Assembly: GCA_964493635.1 (NCBI GenBank)
Contig: CAZBOW010000008.1
Span: forward strand, 1-62,878
Direction: 5' to 3'
Length of the DNA: 62,878 bases
Source of the DNA: OLB6 sp964493635
Lineage (GTDB): Bacteria > Bacteroidota > Ignavibacteria > Kapaibacteriales > Kapaibacteriaceae
Below the pieces are notes generated by a model. The model saw only the letters and a list, made by a program, of their open reading frames with translations. It was not told the origin of the DNA and searched no databases. Below are positions 55,728 to 62,878 of this stretch, piece after piece; position 1 is the stretch's first letter, and each line of letters opens with the position of its first letter. The position numbers and the translations under genes are program-made.

Positions 55728-57116
55728 GTGATACTACCATCAGCACTACATGCATCGTACGGGCGACCCTTCGTGGGGTGGCCCGTCTTGCTTTTGTTTG
55801 TGCTTTGGGCGTCGACGGCAACCACCGCAGTGGCTCAACGGCCAGCTCAAAAAAGCGGGAAAGACTCCCTAGAGCGTATCAAGCAGCAAGCCGAGCAGGC
55901 TGAGTTCAAGACAGCACCTGGCAAGCAGCTGCGCATCATCGTGCAAAACGTCGACATCTCGAAGTTCCCCCAGATTACACTCATTTGCGAGATGTATCCC
56001 GGCTCGGATGTCAACCTGGATACACTCCGCCCGGAAAACCTGTTCGTTCGCGAAAACAATGTTGAAAAGCAGGTTGTCAACATTGCAAAGATTCAGCAGG
56101 GGGCTCAGGTACCTGTCGACTTCATCTTCCTGATCGATGTTACTGGCACGATGCAGGGCTATATCAACGACATCAAAGCCAACGTTCGCAACTTTGCGAA
56201 CTCGCTACAGCTGCGTGGTATCGACTACCGACTTGGTTTGATCACGTTCACGGATATTGTCGAAACCGTCAATCAGCCGATCGACGACGTGAGCACCTTT
56301 CTGAACTGGTTGGAGCTACTCAAGGCCAACGGTGGGTTCGATGAAAAGGAAAATGCCCTGGAGGCACTGGCCGAACTGAAACGGATAAAGTTCCGTCCTG
56401 CTGCCAACCGCGTGGCGGTGCTCGTTACGGATGCCCCTTACCATCAATCGGGTGAAGGGGGCTCGGGTGTAACAAGTCACACCACCAACACCATGATTCG
56501 CCTGATGAACAGTGAGGCGATCAAAACCTTCTGTATCGTGCGGCCCGAACTGGACGAATACACCAAGCTAACACGCGGTACAAAGGGCGCACTCTATAAC
56601 ATCAACCATCCGTTTGCGCAGATTCTGGACAACTACTCCACACAGATCACCAACCTATACGCCATCACGTATCGGTCGGATGCGGCAACGCTGAAGAAGG
56701 ACTCCATTAACGTGAGTATTCTCGACGAGAATAAGCGAGAGCTCGTTCAGCAGAAGGTTCCGATCGTCGAGATTGGCCGGAAGTTCATCATCGAGAATTT
56801 GCTGTTCAAGACGAACAGTGCTGATCTTCCTGATGCTGTCGAGGAGTTGGACGTCCTGATCAAGTTCATGAAGCAACGCCCAACGGTACGCATTCGCGTT
56901 GAGGGTCATACAGACAACGTTGGATCCATGGCCGTCAACAATGCATTGTCCAAACGTCGTGCCGACAGTGTGCGCGACTACCTGATCCGAAAAGGCATCG
57001 GTGCCGAGCGTATCGAAAGCGAAGGATTTGGTCCCACCAAACCGATCGCGTCGAATGGAACCGACTTCGGGCGACGTCTCAACCGACGCACCGAAATCGT
57101 GATCACCGCCAAATAG
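55728..57116 (+). CDS. VWA and OmpA domain protein
   Basis: A 462-residue exported protein. Signal/anchor residues ~15-37 (V-L-L-L-F-V-L-W-A-S-T). A von Willebrand factor A domain has the MIDAS-like D137-V-T-G-T-M motif and D-x-x-Y-H. The C-terminal OmpA domain (about residues 350-460) has E-G-H-T-D-N-V-G, R-A-D-S-V and G-F-G-P-T-K-P and should bind peptidoglycan. GTG start at 55728. Last gene of the run on this strand; ends 5 bp from a convergent gene. Confidence 0.85.
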   Translation: MILPSALHASYGRPFVGWPVLLLFVLWASTATTAVAQRPAQKSGKDSLERIKQQAEQAEFKTAPGKQLRIIVQNVDISKFPQITLICEMYPGSDVNLDTLRPENLFVRENNVEKQVVNIAKIQQGAQVPVDFIFLIDVTGTMQGYINDIKANVRNFANSLQLRGIDYRLGLITFTDIVETVNQPIDDVSTFLNWLELLKANGGFDEKENALEALAELKRIKFRPAANRVAVLVTDAPYHQSGEGGSGVTSHTTNTMIRLMNSEAIKTFCIVRPELDEYTKLTRGTKGALYNINHPFAQILDNYSTQITNLYAITYRSDAATLKKDSINVSILDENKRELVQQKVPIVEIGRKFIIENLLFKTNSADLPDAVEELDVLIKFMKQRPTVRIRVEGHTDNVGSMAVNNALSKRRADSVRDYLIRKGIGAERIESEGFGPTKPIASNGTDFGRRLNRRTEIVITAK

Positions 57117-57121
57117 CCTGC

Positions 57122-57757
57122 TTAGCGCTGTTCTATATCCACACCCATGCTGCGAACAACGCGCAGATACTCCCGGTTGCGTGCTACCGTGGTATCCATG
57201 AACGACACCACTCGAACCGGCGCACGGGATGCGTTTCTCAACCGCAGTGCCTTGGCCGTTTCCTGCGTTCGCTGCTGAACGGCACCATTCAGCGTATCGG
57301 CTATCGTACCAATGAGGTACAGTCGGGCTGGCATGTCCGATTGAAACAGCAATCCAGCTACCATCGACGGTATCAAGGTTTGCTTCCCTATGGGAAGATC
57401 CGGTGCTTTCGACATCGCCGTGGAGAGTGCAGCCCGATAGTCTGAAATGGACTTACTCCATGGATCCGTGGCCGCCGCTCCGATCACCAGATCTGTATGG
57501 GCGGAATCGGCCCCGATGTCGCCAATAACTTCCTCGATGATGGCCGAAGCACGCGCGCTGGGGACGTTCGAGAACACCACGGCATAACTTACCTGGTCGG
57601 CGTTTCGTCGTCGCTCGCGCACAGAAGGGTCGTTGTTATCCGAATACGACCGAAAGATGAGCGACAGCGTAACGCCAACGGTACCGAGAATCCCCAAGGC
57701 AACCATGATCCACTTCCAGCCGGATGGGCTGGGTTTGGGCAATAGACGCTCCGACAT
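57122..57757 (-). CDS. Membrane-anchored protein, unknown function
   Basis: A 211-residue protein with one N-terminal transmembrane segment (W-I-M-V-A-L-G-I-L-G-T-V-G-V-T-L-S-L-I, about residues 16-34) and an alpha/beta-looking periplasmic domain. No family recognised; a VWA-like or periplasmic binding fold is a guess. It follows purF by 15 bp on the same strand and is probably the last gene of that operon. Confidence 0.6.
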   Translation of the reverse strand: MSERLLPKPSPSGWKWIMVALGILGTVGVTLSLIFRSYSDNNDPSVRERRRNADQVSYAVVFSNVPSARASAIIEEVIGDIGADSAHTDLVIGAAATDPWSKSISDYRAALSTAMSKAPDLPIGKQTLIPSMVAGLLFQSDMPARLYLIGTIADTLNGAVQQRTQETAKALRLRNASRAPVRVVSFMDTTVARNREYLRVVRSMGVDIEQR

Positions 57758-57772
57758 GCATACTCCGATCCG

Positions 57773-59230
57773 TTATTCTTCCGTAACCATCTTGCCCGCC
57801 GAAACATCAATCTCCACTGGATACGTTCCCGTAAAGCAGGCGGTGCAATAGCCCTTACCAGCCTCGTGAGGAACGGCACGCATCATCGCATCGATGCTCA
57901 AGTAGGCGAGCGAATCGGCACCGAGTTGTTTGGCGATGTCAGTTGCCGAATCGTAATGGTTGGCTATCAGCTCCTCAGTGCTCGGAAAGTCCATGCCGTA
58001 CATGCAGGGATGTTTCACCGGAGGTGAGGTGATGCGCATATGGACCGCTGTGGGCTTGGCCTCGCGGATCAGGTGAATCAGCGAACGGGAGGTGGTGCCT
58101 CGAACGATCGAGTCGTCCACCACCACCACGGTGTTATTCTCCAGAACGCCGCGAACAACGTTAAACTTCGCCTTGACCTTAAACTCACGCGAATTCTGAC
58201 CCGGGGCGATAAAGGTCCTGCCGATGTAGTGGGACCGAATCAAGCCGATCTCGTAGCGGGTTGGAAATCTCTCCTCGTTAACACGGGCATAGCCAAGTGT
58301 AGCCGTGTTGCCCGAATCCGGCACGGCGATCACCACCACTTTCCCGCCAGCCGGTGCAGCAACCGGGCTCTCTTCGGCGAGGTGCTTACCCAATTTCCGT
58401 CGAACCTTGTCAACAGGATGACCGAAGATCATCGAGTCTGGCCGCGAGAAGTAGATGTATTCGAAGATGCAGTGCGACGACTGCTCCATCGACGGATCAA
58501 TGTAGTGCGAGGTGATTTCACCGGTACGAACAGTATGCTCGTTGATCTCGATGATCTCGTTGTGTTCCACATCGCGGACGTATTCAGCACTGATGATGTC
58601 GAGTGCACAGGTCTCGGAGGCCACCACGTAGGCATAGCCCCCTTCATGGGCGATCCGACCAATACAGAGCGGTCGAAAACCATTCGGGTCACGTGCAGCG
58701 TAGAGCGCCGTATCCGACAGCATCACCAGAGAGTACGCACCCTTGGCTTGGTGCACGGCGTCGCGGATCTGTTCGATTTGCGTGGACTTCTTGCTTCTCG
58801 CAATCAGGTGCATGAACACTTCCGAGTCCGTCGTCGTCTGGAAGATGGCACCCTCGGTTTTGAGCTGGTTACGCAGTTGGCGGGTGTTGGTCAGGTTTCC
58901 GTTGTGCGCTAGTGCGAACAGGCCGCCGGTGTAATTGAATTGAAAGGGCTGGATGTTTGCCAGGGACGTGCTGCCAGTGGTGGAGTATCGGTTATGCCCG
59001 ATTGCCGCCGTTCCCTTGAGTGTTGTCGAAAACAGCGCGTGGTCGGAAAACACATCCAGAACGAGACCTTCTCCCTTGTGAATTCCGAAGCGGGGCTTGC
59101 CCGAGCCATCCTCGCGGTACACCGATACAATTCCGGAAGCCTCTTGACCCCGATGTTGCAGGGCATGTAAGCCGTAATAGGACAGGACCGATGCTTGGGG
59201 ATGGTTAAAGACGCCTACAATTCCGCACAT
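57773..59230 (-). CDS. purF: Amidophosphoribosyltransferase
   Basis: A 485-residue enzyme of purine synthesis, making phosphoribosylamine from PRPP and glutamine. The N-terminal M-C-G-I-V-G-V-F places the nucleophile Cys at residue 2 with no propeptide. The PRPP motif V-V-V-V-D-D-S-I-V-R-G-T-T lies near 365. Cysteines in S-H-C-I-F, H-P-C-M-Y-G and C-T-A-C fit the Fe-S binding B. subtilis type. Starts 3 bp after the yebC stop. Confidence 0.95.
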   Translation of the reverse strand: MCGIVGVFNHPQASVLSYYGLHALQHRGQEASGIVSVYREDGSGKPRFGIHKGEGLVLDVFSDHALFSTTLKGTAAIGHNRYSTTGSTSLANIQPFQFNYTGGLFALAHNGNLTNTRQLRNQLKTEGAIFQTTTDSEVFMHLIARSKKSTQIEQIRDAVHQAKGAYSLVMLSDTALYAARDPNGFRPLCIGRIAHEGGYAYVVASETCALDIISAEYVRDVEHNEIIEINEHTVRTGEITSHYIDPSMEQSSHCIFEYIYFSRPDSMIFGHPVDKVRRKLGKHLAEESPVAAPAGGKVVVIAVPDSGNTATLGYARVNEERFPTRYEIGLIRSHYIGRTFIAPGQNSREFKVKAKFNVVRGVLENNTVVVVDDSIVRGTTSRSLIHLIREAKPTAVHMRITSPPVKHPCMYGMDFPSTEELIANHYDSATDIAKQLGADSLAYLSIDAMMRAVPHEAGKGYCTACFTGTYPVEIDVSAGKMVTEE

Positions 59231-59233
59231 CCG

Positions 59234-59947
59234 TTAGTCTTCCGACATATTGTGAAACACATTCTGAACGTCGTCGTCGTCCTCGAGCTTATCGATGATC
59301 TTGATCACGTCTTCCGCCTGATCATCCGAGAGCTTTACCGTCGTATTGGGAATGCGGCGGAGCTCCGCCGTGGTTACCTGGACGCCCGCACCTTCCAATG
59401 CACGCTGCATCGGGATAAAGTCTGCAAAGGACGTGTAAACCAGTAGTTCACCATCCTGCTCTTGGATATCATCGGCACCACTCTCGATGAGTGTCATCTC
59501 CAGGTTGTCGCGGTCGACGCCCTCTAAGGGCAGGGTGAAGACGCCCTTGCGTTCAAAGATGAACTCAAGTGATCCCGACGTTCCCAATTGCCCGCCGCCC
59601 TTGTTGAAGTACGACCGCACATTGGCCACTGTACGAGTATTGTTGTCCGTGGTTGTTTCCACCCAGATCGCCACACCGTGCGGTGCGTAGCCCTCGAAGT
59701 TTACTTCCTGAAGGTCGGCCGCATCCTTGGCTGAAGCTTTCTTGATTGCACTCTCGATGTTGTCCTTCGGCATGTTTGCCGCCTTGGCGTTCTGAATGAT
59801 CACGCGAAGGCGGGCATTCGTCTCGGGATCCGGTCCGCCGGCCTTTACGGCAACGGAGATCTCCTTGCCAAGCTTTGTAAAGATGCGCGACATGTTTGCC
59901 CAGCGTTTTTCTTTGCGCGCGCGTCGAAACTCAAATGCTCTACCCAT
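59234..59947 (-). CDS. yebC: YebC/PmpR family (TACO1-like) regulator
   Basis: A 237-residue YebC-type protein. The N-terminus M-G-R-A-F-E-F-R-R-A-R-K-E-K-R-W is the FCB-group version. Core motifs A-K-A-A-N-M-P-K-D-N-I and E-G-Y-A-P-H-G are present. Such proteins act in translation of difficult sequences or as transcription regulators. Tightly packed with purF (3 bp) and GNAT (24 bp). Confidence 0.93.
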   Translation of the reverse strand: MGRAFEFRRARKEKRWANMSRIFTKLGKEISVAVKAGGPDPETNARLRVIIQNAKAANMPKDNIESAIKKASAKDAADLQEVNFEGYAPHGVAIWVETTTDNNTRTVANVRSYFNKGGGQLGTSGSLEFIFERKGVFTLPLEGVDRDNLEMTLIESGADDIQEQDGELLVYTSFADFIPMQRALEGAGVQVTTAELRRIPNTTVKLSDDQAEDVIKIIDKLEDDDDVQNVFHNMSED

Positions 59948-59971
59948 GGTGCCGGATCGTTGAAGTTGTGA

Positions 59972-61096
59972 TTAAAGTGCTTTCTCGAATAGTCGGTAGG
60001 TGCGGTACCGATCACCGTTCATAATCTGCGTTAGTCCTCGATTCATCATGCTGTTATCCTCCAAGATCCAACTTGCCTCGCCGGCCTTGATACCACGCGG
60101 CTGACTACGCAGGCCGATTTCGTGGTACAGCAGCGCATCGATACCCAGCTTTTGATACTCGGGAAGGACGCCGAGAATAACAATGCGCAGCAGATCAATC
60201 TTGCTCTTCTTAGTAAGGAGGTGGTAGAGTGCGCCAAGGGCACTTCCACGCCGATTATGGATGAAGGCTTGGTTGACGTCTGGCAGGCAGAGAATAAAGC
60301 CAGCCGGCTGTCCCTTCACCTCGGCAAAAAAGATGTACTCGGGATCGGCAATCTGCTTCAAGTCGGCTGCCAGGAAGTCGAACTCATCGTCCGTCATCTT
60401 CACGAAACCCCAATTGGGCGACCAAGCCGTGTTGTACATCTGCTTGATCGTCTCCAGATCCTTGCGGAACTGCTCCTTGTCCTTCAGGTTCACATTACGG
60501 AAGCTCACCTCGTTGCGTTCCTTGATGCGTTCTGCAAGGCGCAACAGCTTGTCTGATCGATAATCCTCCTGCCGGATCAGGTACGCATAGAGGTCCTTGG
60601 CCTTGTTGAAACCAGCGCCCTCGATGAGTTGCGCGTAGTAGGGTGGGTTGTAGGTCATCAGGATGACCGGTGGACCATCAAATCCGTGCACAAGTAAACC
60701 AACCTCGTCGTTCATTGATGGATTGACGGGTCCGCGGATGTGCGTCATGCCGCGGTCACGCAGCCATTGCTCGGCAGCTGCGAATAGTGCCGTGGCTACG
60801 CCTTGATCATGAATGCACTCAAAGAAACCGAAAAAGCCAACCGTATCTTTATGCGTCAGGTTGTGGTTGTGGTTCACGATCGCAGCAATGCGACCAACGA
60901 TTTCCTTGCCATCCATTGCTACAAAGAGCTGTAGTTCAGCATGGCGGTAGAAGGGGTTCTTGGCCTTGTTCAGGACCTTCTTCCGATCCATGAGCAGGGG
61001 TGGAACCCAGTAGGGATCGTTGCGGTAGAAGTTCCACTGCGCCTTGATGAACGTGCTGACGTTGCTGTCGTCCAGCGCTTTGATAACGAGACTCAT
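59972..61096 (-). CDS. GNAT family N-acetyltransferase-like protein
   Basis: A 374-residue protein with GNAT features, including F-G-F-F-E-C and V-A-T-A-L-F-A-A-A-E-Q-W-L near residues 85-110 and I-L-G-V-L-P-E-Y-Q-K-L-G-I near 320 (the acetyl-CoA binding loop). Function unknown. The start at 61096 is favoured over 61135 because the shorter form begins the family-like sequence. First gene of the operon GNAT-yebC-purF-57122. Confidence 0.75.
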   Translation of the reverse strand: MSLVIKALDDSNVSTFIKAQWNFYRNDPYWVPPLLMDRKKVLNKAKNPFYRHAELQLFVAMDGKEIVGRIAAIVNHNHNLTHKDTVGFFGFFECIHDQGVATALFAAAEQWLRDRGMTHIRGPVNPSMNDEVGLLVHGFDGPPVILMTYNPPYYAQLIEGAGFNKAKDLYAYLIRQEDYRSDKLLRLAERIKERNEVSFRNVNLKDKEQFRKDLETIKQMYNTAWSPNWGFVKMTDDEFDFLAADLKQIADPEYIFFAEVKGQPAGFILCLPDVNQAFIHNRRGSALGALYHLLTKKSKIDLLRIVILGVLPEYQKLGIDALLYHEIGLRSQPRGIKAGEASWILEDNSMMNRGLTQIMNGDRYRTYRLFEKAL

Positions 61097-61132
61097 GGTA
61101 TTGGTTCCCCGGAGTGTTCCCGAAGGTCGGCA

Positions 61133-61140
61133 CAAAGATA
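61133..61140 (-). promoter_or_regulatory. Bacteroidota-type -7 box (TATCTTTG) for the GNAT-yebC-purF operon
   Basis: On the minus strand TATCTTTG matches TAnnTTTG exactly, 37 nt upstream of the GNAT start, in the divergent space with the M28 gene. Same octamer as before ettA. Confidence 0.45.
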
Positions 61141-61172
61141 CCGATAGTTGTCATCCTCATGGAGGTTCTCCT

Positions 61173-62501
61173 ATGCTGATGCGTTGGATCATGTGGTGTT
61201 TCTGGAGTGCGGCTGCAGCAGCGTCGATGCAGGCGCAGGTTGCGATCGTGAATGATCTTCCGGAGCTGCGTCGCAATGTTTACACGGACTCTGCTCTGTG
61301 GCATACCGTCGCAGAGTTTTGTGATTCCTATCCGCGACGATTGAGCGGTACCGACGTACTCGAGCGTGGCTTGGATTGGATCATCAACCGCATGCAGCAG
61401 CAGGGATGGGCAGTACGAACACAACCGGTGATGGTACCCACATGGATTCGCGGAGCCGAGTCGCTGCGCATGCTGTCGGCCCCCTCCCGACCCTTACCGA
61501 TGATGGGACTGGGTGGCAGTGTTGGTACCAACGGTGCTCCGATCCGAGCACAGGTTCTTGTTGTGGGATCGTTTTCGGAGTTGGAAACGCGAGCCGCCGA
61601 TGCAAAAGGCAAGATCGTGGTGTGGAACGTCCCATTTACCACGTACGGCGAAACGGTGCAGTACCGCTATGGTGGTGCTTCGGCTGCCGCTGTTCATGGG
61701 GCGGTGGCGTCGCTGACACGCAGCGTGGGCCCATATGGCATGCAAACACCACATACCGGTGGTATGGGATATCGCGACGGCGTGCCCAAGATTCCGGCTG
61801 CAGCGATCACGATGGAAGATGCCATGCTGATGCAACGTATGCAAGATCGTGGACAGGTTGTGGAACTGGAACTGATGATGGAGGCACGCTCAGCCGAGGA
61901 CCGGCCATCGCGCAACATCATCATTGAGATTCCGGGTTCGGAGCATCCCGAGGAAGTTGTTGTCATGGGAGGCCACATCGATGCATGGGATGTGGGCACC
62001 GGTGCCATGGATGATGCCAGCGGCTGCTTTGTAACATGGCATGCGTTGAATGCTATCAAGGCGTTGGGCAAACAACCGAAACGAACAATCCGGGTATGCT
62101 TTTGGACCAACGAAGAAAATGGTCTGCGCGGTGGGAATGCCTACGCCGAACAAACGGCGCATGAAACGCACGTTCTAGCCATGGAGGTGGACGGTGGCAC
62201 CTTTGCACCTCAAGGCTTCAGTGGTTCCGTGCAGGGAGCCCTGAAGGACGACGTGCTTGCCCTCATGCACTCGGGGATTGCCAGTTCGGCGTCGCCCGTG
62301 TTCCAGGAGGGTGGAGGTGGAGCCGATACCGGACCGCTGCGGACACGTGGAGTGCCAGTCATCGAGCTAGTTGTGGATACATCGAAGTATTTCTGGTATC
62401 ACCACACCGAGGCCGATACTCCCGATAAACTCGATCCCCGAGAACTGAACGACTGTGCCTATGCCATGGCCGTAATGGCCTGGGGTATTGCCAACCGCTA
62501 G
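61173..62501 (+). CDS. M28 family zinc peptidase (PGCP-like)
   Basis: A 442-residue exported peptidase. The signal peptide runs to A-S-M-Q-A-Q (about residue 22). Zinc motifs G-G-H-I-D-A-W-D-V-G-T-G-A-M-D-D, T-N-E-E-N-G and Y-H-H-T-E-A-D-T-P-D are present. The arrangement resembles plasma glutamate carboxypeptidase. ATG 61173 follows GGAGG at about 61161. Its neighbour is a PDZ-ended protein on the other strand. Confidence 0.9.
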   Translation: MLMRWIMWCFWSAAAAASMQAQVAIVNDLPELRRNVYTDSALWHTVAEFCDSYPRRLSGTDVLERGLDWIINRMQQQGWAVRTQPVMVPTWIRGAESLRMLSAPSRPLPMMGLGGSVGTNGAPIRAQVLVVGSFSELETRAADAKGKIVVWNVPFTTYGETVQYRYGGASAAAVHGAVASLTRSVGPYGMQTPHTGGMGYRDGVPKIPAAAITMEDAMLMQRMQDRGQVVELELMMEARSAEDRPSRNIIIEIPGSEHPEEVVVMGGHIDAWDVGTGAMDDASGCFVTWHALNAIKALGKQPKRTIRVCFWTNEENGLRGGNAYAEQTAHETHVLAMEVDGGTFAPQGFSGSVQGALKDDVLALMHSGIASSASPVFQEGGGGADTGPLRTRGVPVIELVVDTSKYFWYHHTEADTPDKLDPRELNDCAYAMAVMAWGIANR

Positions 62502-62507
62502 GCCGCT

Positions 62508-62878
62508 CTAGCGACCAGTCAGCGTTGTTTTCAGCCGCAGTTCCTTACCGTTCCGCAGAACAACGATCTCGACATCCTCGCCTGGTACCGCCGTACCAAG
62601 GTAGGCGGTTAAGTCGTAGATATTCTTGATCGTGGTAGAGCCGATCCTGGTAATGATGTCGCCATCTTCCATGCCTGCCTTCGATGCAGGTGTGTTGTCG
62701 CGCACACCGTCAACGCGCAATCCGTTGGGATCGTCGGCATAGTCAGGGATAATACCCAGCGACACTTTAAATCCCCCACTGGAGGCCTGAGCCTTTGGTT
62801 TCTCGGCACCCTCGGTAAAGGCCAGCCGCTGGTCGGCATCGGCAGCCGAACGGACGGTCCGCTCTACCACGTCCACAA
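62508..62878 (-). CDS. PDZ domain C-terminus of a peptidase-like protein, partial
   Basis: The frame runs past the right edge, so only the C-terminal ~122 residues are seen. They form a PDZ domain (D-N-T-P-A-S-K-A-G-M-E, G-D-I-I-T-R-I-G, N-I-Y-D-L-T-A-Y-L) preceded by G-I-I-P-D-Y. This tail is typical of M28 aminopeptidases with C-terminal PDZ. The catalytic part is outside the window. Confidence 0.75.
   Translation of the reverse strand, partial: VDVVERTVRSAADADQRLAFTEGAEKPKAQASSGGFKVSLGIIPDYADDPNGLRVDGVRDNTPASKAGMEDGDIITRIGSTTIKNIYDLTAYLGTAVPGEDVEIVVLRNGKELRLKTTLTGR

Larger units (their letters stand above)
134..58643. repeat. Dispersed short motif ARGGGGCT / GGYARGGGGCT (family entry)
   Basis: Octamer ARGGGGCT occurs about 33 times by eye. 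Plus-strand copies start at 134, 11424, 16086, 20763, 23300, 24814, 27679, 35376, 38727, 41006, 42147, 45439, 47673, 48427, 50875, 56098 and 56456. Minus-strand copies (AGCCCCYT on the plus strand) start at 1536, 3370, 4115, 4654, 10203, 13076, 17978, 23100, 27474, 37212, 39634, 43121, 44589, 48697, 52896 and 58636. At 14 of them the longer form GGYARGGGGCT is perfect, for example 11421, 13076, 17978, 23100, 27676, 35373, 37212, 39634, 42144, 44589 and 48697. Copies lie mostly inside genes, in different reading frames, so protein coding does not explain them. Role unknown. Confidence 0.7.

Noticed and set aside
1..62878. CRISPR array, IS elements, phage genes, rRNA
   Set aside because: No regularly spaced repeats, transposase, integrase or phage structural genes, or rRNA seen.

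Overview
The window looks like chromosome from a Gram-negative member of the Bacteroidota/Chlorobiota (FCB) group, probably near Ignavibacteria/Kapabacteria. That placement is an inference. The evidence is several large secreted proteins ending in type IX secretion (T9SS) type A sorting domains, a Bacteroidota-style serine palmitoyltransferase, FCB-type YebC, EttA and DUF1573 proteins, and matches to the Bacteroidota -7 promoter box (TAnnTTTG) upstream of three genes. Coding density is very high. Only one gap between genes exceeds 300 bp (45103-45473), and most convergent gene pairs overlap tail to tail.

Layout: 1-5.5 kb, a T9SS-exported reprolysin-like metalloprotease (5' end outside the window), a DUF2461 protein and a SulP transporter. 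5.6-13 kb, serine palmitoyltransferase plus a short-chain dehydrogenase (sphingoid base synthesis), a PNGase F-like/LamG T9SS cargo, a formimidoylglutamase-like enzyme and a sphingomyelin-synthase-like membrane protein. 13-27.5 kb, housekeeping genes: ettA, pckA, a THUMP-like methyltransferase, mscL, an ECF-like sigma factor, hutU, asnS, pepF, an MltB-type transglycosylase, a methyltransferase and DUF1573. 27.4-33.3 kb, an ArnT-like glycosyltransferase followed by an AT-richer block with a 22-cysteine secreted protein and two beta-propeller proteins. 33.2-39.5 kb, a CtpE-like P-type ATPase, an orphan membrane protein and a DUF1800/DUF1501 pair. 39.5-43.3 kb, csaA, tRNA-Leu(UAG), tig, clpP and clpX in one direction (minus strand). 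43.3-49 kb, hpnE, a PAP2 phosphatase and B12-dependent ribonucleotide reductase. 49-57.8 kb, a run of envelope genes (Cys/Ser/Thr-rich exported protein, inner-membrane-anchored periplasmic protein, PDZ/beta-barrel protein, second barrel-like protein, VWA-OmpA protein) that looks like an uncharacterised trans-envelope machine. 57.1-62.9 kb, a hypothetical gene, purF, yebC, a GNAT enzyme, an M28 peptidase and the end of a PDZ protein.

Two points matter for anyone using this sequence. First, all four 100-N gaps are flanked by the same 55 bp on both sides, so they are unjoined contig overlaps. Removing 155 bp at each restores three intact genes and a normal tig-clpP spacing. Second, a non-palindromic short motif, GGYARGGGGCT (core ARGGGGCT), is scattered about 33 times on both strands, far above what base composition predicts. 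It is absent from the AT-rich block. It is the strongest unexplained signal in the window.
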